DNA of 6,927 nucleotides. It comes from Candidatus Vogelbacteria bacterium CG10_big_fil_rev_8_21_14_0_10_51_16 (GTDB lineage Bacteria > Patescibacteriota > Minisyncoccia > Phycocordibacterales > JACRKE01). Location of the stretch: the NCBI GenBank assembly GCA_002774795.1, contig PCYI01000013.1, positions 4,372-11,298 of the forward strand, written 5' to 3'. The stretch's first letter is position 1; every line of letters begins with the position of its first letter. Both the position numbers and the translations under genes were made by a program. Of this stretch, positions 1-4,728 are shown one piece after another. A model generated the notes under the pieces. That model was not told the DNA's origin. It saw only the letters and a list, made by a program, of their open reading frames with translations, and did not search any database.

Positions 1-36
1 TTCATCAGCGACATCGACACGTAGAGCTCGTCCCAT
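1..36 (-). CDS. RAYT / IS200-like transposase, N-terminal fragment (runs off the window)
   Basis: Reading leftward from the ATG at 36-34, twelve codons are visible before the edge: MGRALRVDVADE. This matches the usual N-terminus of REP-associated tyrosine transposases (Y1_Tnp superfamily), which begin with a basic M-x-R-x-x-R stretch, then V-D/E-V-A-D and the conserved YHV-x-x-R segment, which would lie outside the window. These HUH enzymes nick and rejoin single-stranded DNA at hairpins. An extended -10 promoter with a perfect TATAAT lies just upstream, which supports the start. Whether the gene is intact cannot be seen. Twelve residues are little to go on, but a second, clearer RAYT fragment at the other end of the window supports the call. 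Confidence 0.68.
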   Translation of the reverse strand, partial: MGRALRVDVADE

Positions 37-46
37 ATCGTAAGTA

Positions 47-55
47 ATTATAACA
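47..55 (-). promoter_or_regulatory. Extended -10 promoter of the left transposase
   Basis: On the minus strand the sequence is TGT-TATAAT: a perfect -10 hexamer (47-52) preceded by a TGn extended -10 element (53-55). The predicted transcript starts near 40, only about four bases before the ATG at 36, so the mRNA would be almost leaderless. I see no convincing -35 box at 16-18 bp; extended -10 promoters often do without one. Confidence 0.6.
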
Positions 56-66
56 CATAAAACCTA

Positions 67-93
67 AATAAAAGGTTCCTGACACCTTTTATT
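67..93. repeat. Short palindromic repeat / hairpin at the 3' end of the peptidase gene
   Basis: A perfect 10-bp inverted repeat (AATAAAAGGT at 67-76 with ACCTTTTATT at 84-93) around a 7-base loop TCCTGAC. It overlaps the peptidase stop codon (TGA, complement of 93-95) by one base. It could serve as a weak terminator, because T-rich sequence follows on the minus strand. Its 21-bp core (70-90) resembles the reverse complement of a palindrome on the other side of the same gene (around 1520-1540), so I read it as a copy of a small dispersed repeat, perhaps mobilised by RAYT enzymes. Confidence 0.65.
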
Positions 94-1475
94 CATTCTG
101 CTAGCTCTGCGTAGAGCTCTATCATGGAGGAGACTCCCTTTTCCCAGTCAGCTAGGTGAAGGGACTCGTTCCAAGAGTGCGCGGCCGTTTCCGGGTCTTC
201 GACCCCGATGAGCAGGGCAGGGGCCTTGAGTACCTTCTCGAAAGGCTCGACAAAGCCAATGGAGCCACCACAGCCCATGTAGACAGGCTTTACTCCATAC
301 CCACGCTCGAGCGCTCGCTCTGCCGCTCGAAAGGCTCTGTGAGTGGTGTCTGTCCGCCACCAGGGCACAGAACCGTGGGGGGTTATGGTCACTCTAAATC
401 CCTTAGGAGCTTCCTCTCTCAAAAAGTCCACAAGAAGTTTCAGGCTACGCTCGGGGCTCATGTCCGGCACAATGCGAACTCCTACTTGCGCCCACGCTTC
501 ATCGACGATGATGTTTGAGACCTGCTTACGAGACGAAGCCTGAATGGCGTTCACGGAAAGGTGGGGCTGGTGCCAGATAAGCTCTCCAGGAGCGCACCCA
601 TCGCGCCCACAAAACTCCACATCGGCAAGCAAGCCCGCGTGACGCTTCATGGCTTCAACATCGTGGGGGAGTTCTCGGATTGCCTGCTTTTCTTCCTCTG
701 GCAATAGGCGCACCTCGTCATAAATGCCCGGGATTGCAATAAGGCCATCGTCCGTGGTGAGCTTCGCAAGCAACTTCGACAGACCCAAAGCGGCGTCCGG
801 CAAAATCCCTCCCCAGCCACCAGAGTGCACCGGTTTTTCAAGAGCGGCAACCAAGACACTGCAGTACACAAGACCACGGAGCTGGGTCGTAATCCCCGGG
901 ATGCCCACCGCGAAGTTTTCGGTATCCGAAAGAATCATTACGTCCGCCTGCAAAAGCTCGCGATTGCCTTCGAGGATGGCGCCCAGCGTGGGCGAGCCGA
1001 TCTCCTCCTCGCCCTCGAAAAGACACTTCACGTTTACGGGGAGCTGTTCTCCGCTCTCTAGATAAGAGGCGAGCGCGGCTAAGTGCATCATGAGACCCCC
1101 TTTGTCGTCGGCAGCTCCTCTCCCATACAAGCGTCCGTCGCGCTCCGTGGCCTCAAAAGGCTCCGAGTGCCACTTTTCACGCTCCCCCGTAGGTTGTACG
1201 TCGTGGTGGGCGTAAAGCAGGACCGTGGGCCTGTCCGAGCCCGCCTTTAGCCACTCTCCATAAACAGCAGGTTTGCCACCATCGGCGCTGAGGAGCTTGA
1301 CGTTATCCAAACCAATGCTTCGCAGAGATGTTGCCACCGCTTCGGCCGAGCTTAGCACATCGTCCGCGTGTTCAACATCTGCTGAAATACTGGGAATGGC
1401 AACCAGCTCTTTTAACTTACTTAAAAAATCGTTTTTATGCTCGCGAAAATACTGTTGTGGTTTTTTAGTATCCAT
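93..1475 (-). CDS. M20-family metallopeptidase (dipeptidase, ArgE/DapE/CPG2/carnosinase type)
   Basis: A probable cytoplasmic di-zinc exopeptidase that removes residues from dipeptides or short peptides; no signal peptide is visible. In numbering from the upstream ATG at 1493, the full M20 ligand set is present: H96-x-D98 (YAHHDVQP), bridging D129 (GRGAADDKGG), catalytic E163 and ligand E164 (EGEEEIGS), D190 (LSDTEN) and H439 (AAHSWNE). The dimerisation domain between about 205 and 370 carries the VHSGGWGG histidine (H223) that in carnosinases reaches into the neighbouring active site. The length is normal for the family. The substrate loop reads GCGGSI where many relatives have REGGSI. I chose the ATG at 1475, giving 460 residues, because a -35/-10 pair fits it exactly; the in-frame ATG at 1493 adds six residues but would put the -10 inside the gene. 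Family certain, substrate unknown. Confidence 0.92.
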   Translation of the reverse strand: MDTKKPQQYFREHKNDFLSKLKELVAIPSISADVEHADDVLSSAEAVATSLRSIGLDNVKLLSADGGKPAVYGEWLKAGSDRPTVLLYAHHDVQPTGEREKWHSEPFEATERDGRLYGRGAADDKGGLMMHLAALASYLESGEQLPVNVKCLFEGEEEIGSPTLGAILEGNRELLQADVMILSDTENFAVGIPGITTQLRGLVYCSVLVAALEKPVHSGGWGGILPDAALGLSKLLAKLTTDDGLIAIPGIYDEVRLLPEEEKQAIRELPHDVEAMKRHAGLLADVEFCGRDGCAPGELIWHQPHLSVNAIQASSRKQVSNIIVDEAWAQVGVRIVPDMSPERSLKLLVDFLREEAPKGFRVTITPHGSVPWWRTDTTHRAFRAAERALERGYGVKPVYMGCGGSIGFVEPFEKVLKAPALLIGVEDPETAAHSWNESLHLADWEKGVSSMIELYAELAE

Positions 1476-1481
1476 ATGTTT

Positions 1482-1510
1482 AAAATAACCCATTCTTGCC
1501 TTGATTGCAA
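1482..1510 (-). promoter_or_regulatory. Candidate leaderless promoter of the M20 peptidase
   Basis: On the minus strand, TTGCAA (1505-1510) and TATTTT (1482-1487) are separated by exactly 17 bp. The -10-like hexamer occupies -12 to -7 of the ATG at 1475, so transcription would begin on the A of that ATG. There is no Shine-Dalgarno sequence. The match to the sigma-70 consensus is 4/6 in each box; the spacing is the stronger argument. Confidence 0.5.
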
Positions 1511-1520
1511 AGCGTGCATA

Positions 1521-1539
1521 AAATGTACCAGGTACATTT
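1521..1539. repeat. 19-bp palindrome between exporter and peptidase genes
   Basis: A perfect 9-bp inverted repeat, AAATGTACC (1521-1529) and GGTACATTT (1531-1539), around a single base. It lies 7 bp past the exporter stop codon and 10 bp upstream of the peptidase -35 box. It could be an operator for the peptidase promoter, a weak terminator for the exporter, or a dispersed repeat. The reverse complement of its 21-bp surroundings matches the 70-90 palindrome at 15 of 21 positions, with a paired G-C to T-A change, which favours the repeat reading. Confidence 0.6.
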
Positions 1540-1546
1540 AGTCTGC

Positions 1547-3355
1547 CTATTCGTGCAGGCCGATATGCAACTCGTAAAGGTGCCGATAGTGACCATGCGC
1601 CTTTGCCGTAAGCTCGGCGTGATTTCCCTCTTCGACAATTTTCCCCTTCTCGATAACGAGGATGCGGTCCGCCTTCCGGACAGTCGAGAGGCGATGGGCG
1701 ATAATGAAGGTGGTCCGTCCCTCCATTAATCGCTCAAGTGACTCACTAATCTCCTGCTCCGTCTGAGGGTCAAGGGCGCTTGTGGGTTCATCTAGAATAA
1801 GTATCTTCGGGTCTCGGAGCATTGCTCGAGCAATGGCGATGCGTTGCTTCTGCCCTACTGATAGCTTCACTCCGCGGTTGCCGACCATCTGCTCATATTT
1901 GCGCGGAAATTTCTCTATAAAACGGTCGGCTTTTGCCTCACGAGCGGCCTTCTTAATCTTTGCGGGAGTTGCGCCAAAAGAACCGTAGGCGATATTTTTT
2001 TGGATTGAGGTGTTAAAAAGCGCAATCTCTTGAGGAACCACGGCAATAGCACCGCGAATCTCTTTCAGTGGGATGTTAGCGTTATCAATTCCATAAAGTT
2101 CAATCGTTCCGCTTGTTTGAATGTAGTATCGCGAGAGTAAATCAATAAGAGTGCTCTTCCCCACTCCGGACTCCCCGACCAGCGCCACCTTCTCACCCTC
2201 CGCTACCGAGAAACTTATATTCTCAAGCACTTGTTGGTCTTGCGGTTTATAGCGAAACCCAACTCGCTCGAAACGTACCGCGGGAGCGCCCGGCACGGCC
2301 TCTTTTATGTGGCGCGGCTTCTTTGGAGTGTACACCTCCTCCGGGGTTTCCATAACTTGCCCTGCATTGGCCGCCGAGACAAAAGCGTCCTGGATGTCTC
2401 CCCAGTTGTTTGCCAGCCGGGAAAATGGATGAAACACCATAGCGGCATAGCTATTAAACATTACCAACTCGCCAATGGTTATAACCCCATCGCGCAGGAG
2501 TGTAAATGAAGCCAAAAAGATAAGCGCCTGCGTGGCGACGGTAACTAAATTGCGAGTAAATATGCGGTTAGCAAATACCTTGAGCAGGGCGTACCACGGC
2601 TCTACCGACTGCCGCACGACAACAGCGTCGAGTCGCCTTCTTTCATACTCCTCCGCGGCGGCATGTTTAACCGCATAAATATTTCCCACCACGTCGTGCC
2701 CATAACCAAGCGCCTCATTCCGTACACGCTGAAGGGCCGTGTTCATGGCAATAGTCTTCGGCACCACCAGCCAAACCGATATCGTAAACAAAAAAATCCC
2801 CACTGATAAAATTAGAGCAAGCTCGACGTTCACGTAAAAACATAGGGCGAGGCCAACAAAAGTCGACAGGAAGGCGGGAATGTAGTCAACGAGGTAGTTG
2901 GCCACCATGCCGGAGATAGACACCGCCCCTTGGTTGAGAATCTCCGCCACCGCACCCGTCTTGTGCTCCTTGTGGAAGCTGACGGGAAGCCGCAGGATAT
3001 GGGCCATGCCGTCGGCGATGTAGCGCAGACGGGCGGTAATGCGCAGGTGGTCGTTCTTTCGTCTAACAAACCATCGAATGATGTTTGAGAGAACCTGTAC
3101 ACCCACCCAAAGAGCGAGAATAGCCAGTGGAACAGCAAAAGAGGGGGTGGTACCTTGAGCGACATTGTTTAGAGCGTCTATAAGCCGCCCGACCACAAAC
3201 GGCAAAGAGGCATCCATAACAGAGTCTACTACAGTCAAGGATATAAGCGTGGCAATAGCGCCCCTGTATTTTTTTACGTACTCAAAAACAACGCGCCAGC
3301 CGGCTCGCATGGCTTCTTTTTTATCATGATAAATAGAATCTGAAGACTCTTTCAT
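1547..3355 (-). CDS. ABC exporter half-transporter (fused permease and ATPase, MsbA/LmrA-like)
   Basis: A 602-residue inner-membrane exporter half that would dimerise and use ATP to move a lipid, peptide or drug outward. The transmembrane domain spans about 25-310 with six likely helices (about 33-55, 72-94, 155-175, 177-198, 268-287, 290-308). The nucleotide-binding domain covers about 359-600 and is complete: Walker A GESGVGKST (394-402), Q-loop Q442, signature LSVGQ (498-502), Walker B ILILDEP with D522 and E523, D-loop SALD (526-529) and switch H554. The signature has V where LSGGQ is canonical, a mild change seen in active exporters. Length and order are normal. No peptidase C39 domain or partner half-transporter is adjacent, so a homodimer is likely. 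It is separated from the upstream gene by a strong palindromic terminator and has its own candidate promoter. The substrate cannot be inferred. Confidence 0.95.
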   Translation of the reverse strand: MKESSDSIYHDKKEAMRAGWRVVFEYVKKYRGAIATLISLTVVDSVMDASLPFVVGRLIDALNNVAQGTTPSFAVPLAILALWVGVQVLSNIIRWFVRRKNDHLRITARLRYIADGMAHILRLPVSFHKEHKTGAVAEILNQGAVSISGMVANYLVDYIPAFLSTFVGLALCFYVNVELALILSVGIFLFTISVWLVVPKTIAMNTALQRVRNEALGYGHDVVGNIYAVKHAAAEEYERRRLDAVVVRQSVEPWYALLKVFANRIFTRNLVTVATQALIFLASFTLLRDGVITIGELVMFNSYAAMVFHPFSRLANNWGDIQDAFVSAANAGQVMETPEEVYTPKKPRHIKEAVPGAPAVRFERVGFRYKPQDQQVLENISFSVAEGEKVALVGESGVGKSTLIDLLSRYYIQTSGTIELYGIDNANIPLKEIRGAIAVVPQEIALFNTSIQKNIAYGSFGATPAKIKKAAREAKADRFIEKFPRKYEQMVGNRGVKLSVGQKQRIAIARAMLRDPKILILDEPTSALDPQTEQEISESLERLMEGRTTFIIAHRLSTVRKADRILVIEKGKIVEEGNHAELTAKAHGHYRHLYELHIGLHE

Positions 3356-3361
3356 GTTTAA

Positions 3362-3370
3362 AGTCTACCA
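3362..3370 (-). promoter_or_regulatory. Candidate leaderless extended -10 promoter of the ABC exporter
   Basis: On the minus strand TGG-TAGACT (3362-3370) combines a TGn extended element with a 4/6 -10 hexamer at exactly -12 to -7 of the ATG at 3355, predicting an mRNA that starts at the start codon. There is no Shine-Dalgarno sequence and no good -35 box. The position downstream of the 3404-3437 terminator fits an independent transcription unit. Confidence 0.42.
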
Positions 3371-3403
3371 CCCGTAACAGTTTTAACCCTGTGGAGTACG
3401 CAC

Positions 3404-3437
3404 AAAAGAACAACCGACGGCCTAGGCCGTCGGTTGT
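3404..3437 (-). terminator. Intrinsic terminator of the SurA-like gene (perfect 28-bp palindrome)
   Basis: Positions 3410-3437 form a perfect palindrome with 14-base arms (ACAACCGACGGCCT and its complement), giving a GC-rich stem of about 12 bp once a small loop is allowed. On the minus strand it is followed by TTCTTTT (down to 3404). It starts 24 bp after the SurA-like stop codon and precedes the exporter gene. A classical rho-independent terminator is the simplest reading; perfect symmetry is more than termination needs, so a protein-binding role is possible. Confidence 0.75.
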
Positions 3438-3461
3438 AAAGCACACAGTTTTACATTATCA

Positions 3462-4127
3462 CTAAATGAGCACCTCCACTTCTCCTGCCGCACGGAGCTC
3501 GGCCACATGAGCCGTTACCGCCTGCTGTTGCTTCTGCTGACGAACAAACGACTCAATTTCTCCTCTCACCTCATCGAGAGCAGGAGCATCCTCTGTCCCC
3601 ACAGCAAACTGCGCGTATACCTCTGCAACCTCTTCTTCGGAGATGACAAAACTCTCTAGCGGGAATTGTAGTTGCAAGTAGGCCTGAATGGTGAGGTCAC
3701 TTTTTACTTGAGCGCGGAGCGCCTCATCCGTGAATCCCTGCTCGGCAAGTGCCGTCTGCATGGCCTCGGCTCCCCCAAACTGTTCCGCGAGAGTGGCAAG
3801 CTGGGTATCAACCTGCTCGTTTGTGGTGGCGATGCCCTTCTTAGCCGCCACTTGAAGAAGCAGGCGCTGGGAAATCATATTCTCAAGTACACCATTCTCA
3901 AATTGACTCTTCTCCTCCTCGCCAAGAGCCGTGATATCAACTCCCTGTCCAGCCGCCACCTGCGCGCGCGTAGCCTCAAAATCAGCTTTGCTAATCTTTT
4001 CGCCATTAACCATGGCAACAGAAGGGCCTCCACCGAACGCTATCCCCGCCCCCCAATTGGTGGCGACATACCAGCCACCCGCAATAATCACCAACAGAAC
4101 AACCACCCAAATAATCATCTTTTGCAT
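3462..4127 (-). CDS. Membrane-anchored SurA-like chaperone without a PPIase domain
   Basis: A 221-residue protein with an uncleaved-looking N-terminal anchor (hydrophobic 4-21, WVVVLLVIIAGGWYV region, no lipobox cysteine), so most of it should lie outside the membrane. Residues about 36-155 match the SurA N-terminal fold: VAMVNGEKISKADF (37-50), then alpha helices ending in NMISQRLLLQVAAKKGI (83-99) and a helix-rich stretch. After ISEEEVAEVYAQF (162-174), where SurA and PrsA normally carry a parvulin domain of about 90 residues, the chain passes directly through TEDAPALDE to the C-terminal helix EVRGEIESFVRQQKQQQ (186-202). A holdase for exported proteins is likely; isomerase activity is not. 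The ATG at 4127 fits the promoter at 4158-4186. It is divergent from the cysteine-repeat operon, whose secreted product could be a client; that is inference only. Confidence 0.85.
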   Translation of the reverse strand: MQKMIIWVVVLLVIIAGGWYVATNWGAGIAFGGGPSVAMVNGEKISKADFEATRAQVAAGQGVDITALGEEEKSQFENGVLENMISQRLLLQVAAKKGIATTNEQVDTQLATLAEQFGGAEAMQTALAEQGFTDEALRAQVKSDLTIQAYLQLQFPLESFVISEEEVAEVYAQFAVGTEDAPALDEVRGEIESFVRQQKQQQAVTAHVAELRAAGEVEVLI

Positions 4128-4157
4128 GAGATTTTTTTAAAAACAAATAGTGTGTCT

Positions 4158-4186
4158 AGTGTAGCATACTGAAACAAGCCTGCCAA
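4158..4186 (-). promoter_or_regulatory. Sigma-70-type promoter of the SurA-like gene
   Basis: On the minus strand TTGGCA (4181-4186, 5/6) and TACACT (4158-4163, 4/6) are exactly 17 bp apart, with TGC directly before the -10 as an extended element. The transcript would start near 4151, leaving a leader of about 24 bases before the ATG at 4127. The leader contains only A/T runs and no Shine-Dalgarno sequence. This is the best promoter in the window. Confidence 0.65.
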
Positions 4187-4253
4187 AACCATCAAAAAAA
4201 GACCACCTTGATCAATCTACATTAACTTTAAATAACAAAATTCACCATATTAT

Positions 4254-4339
4254 CGTCTTTGCGAGGCTTTAGTCCGAAGCAATCCAGAAACTACGGCTGT
4301 GATTCCTGGATTGCCTGGCGCGGAGCGCTCGCAATGACG
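4254..4339. repeat. 86-bp dispersed palindromic repeat (REP/MITE-like)
   Basis: The ends form an imperfect inverted repeat (CGTCTTTGCGAG at 4254-4265 against CTCGCAATGACG at 4328-4339, 11 of 12 pairing), and an inner perfect 9-bp pair (GCAATCCAG at 4279-4287, CTGGATTGC at 4306-4314) brackets an 18-base centre. The wording CGTCATTGCGAG...GCAATCCAG is one I recognise from short dispersed repeats in several bacterial groups, including Rickettsiales and metagenome-derived genomes. It has no coding capacity and no clear target-site duplication. RNA from either strand would fold into a long hairpin. Confidence 0.8.
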
Positions 4340-4434
4340 TTAATTTTAAGAGTTTCGTAACTCAAAGTATAGTGAATTGATAAAGACGTCATCAGAAGGA
4401 AACGCATATGCTTTACAAAAGTGGATAAGCCCGC

Positions 4435-4463
4435 TTGGTCGCTTTTGCGTTAAAAGGTATGAT
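4435..4463 (+). promoter_or_regulatory. Candidate promoter of the plus-strand operon
   Basis: TTGGTC (4435-4440) and TATGAT (4458-4463, 5/6) are exactly 17 bp apart. The transcript would start near 4470, about 22 bases before the ATG at 4492 and 37 before the ATG at 4507. An alternative is the TATAGT at 4368-4373, which lacks a comparable -35 box. Confidence 0.5.
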
Positions 4464-4491
4464 AAGAGGCAATCAGCTTTAACTTTTTTCT

Positions 4492-4722
4492 ATGGAAGAA
4501 CCAAAAATGCATCCTCACTTTTCTTCATGGCCGGTGACGGTCGTTGTGCTCGTACTCGTTTTCTTTTTAGGCTACATCTTTGGGGTGTATCGCACCAAGG
4601 CCGTTACGCCTTCATCTGAAGGTACTCCAACCGTCACCGCGACATCCGAAGAAACAGAAGTTCTCGAGGTGGAGGTGTATCGCAACCCCTTTGACGACGC
4701 GAGCAGTAATCCCTTTCAATAA
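4492..4722 (+). CDS. Small single-pass membrane protein, first gene of the cysteine-repeat operon
   Basis: A 76-residue protein I do not recognise. It has a short N-terminal stretch (MEEPKMHPHFSSWP), one strongly hydrophobic helix at about 14-32 (VTVVVLVLVFFLGYIFGVY) followed by RTK, then a Ser/Thr/Glu-rich tail ending in NPFDDASSNPFQ. By the positive-inside rule the basic RTK end would favour the tail inside the cell, but the His/Lys N-terminus weakens this prediction. The stop codon lies 6 bp before the ATG of the six-repeat protein, so the two are almost certainly co-transcribed and may work together. The ATG at 4507 is an alternative start, with a GGAAG sequence about 8 bases upstream; it would remove five residues and leave the helix intact. 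The asymmetric composition and operon position support a real gene. Confidence 0.72.
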   Translation: MEEPKMHPHFSSWPVTVVVLVLVFFLGYIFGVYRTKAVTPSSEGTPTVTATSEETEVLEVEVYRNPFDDASSNPFQ

Positions 4723-4728
4723 ACTGCC

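Larger units (their letters stand above)
4128..4491. other. Divergent intergenic region
   Basis: This 364-bp gene-free gap separates the SurA-like gene (leftward) from the two-gene plus-strand operon (rightward). It contains a promoter for each direction (4158-4186 and 4435-4463) and, between them, an 86-bp palindromic dispersed repeat (4254-4339). It is AT-rich outside the repeat. I see no tRNA, riboswitch or credible small ORF in it. Confidence 0.7.

Noticed and set aside
1547..3355. LSVGQ in place of LSGGQ in the exporter as a sign of a degenerate ATP site
   Set aside because: Walker A, Walker B glutamate, Q-loop, D-loop and H-switch are all intact, and this position varies in working exporters.
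3672..4172. A 166-codon plus-strand frame over the SurA-like gene
   Set aside because: Antisense to a recognised protein family and running into the SurA promoter; no domain visible.
4350..4363. Small hairpin GAGTT-TCGT-AACTC near a TATAGT hexamer
   Set aside because: Only a 5-bp stem, common by chance in AT-rich DNA, with a weak associated promoter. Not enough for an operator call.
4377..4619. An 80-codon plus-strand frame starting at TTG
   Set aside because: It spans the operon promoter and overlaps the small membrane protein in another frame. The latter has a clean transmembrane helix and operon spacing; this one has neither.
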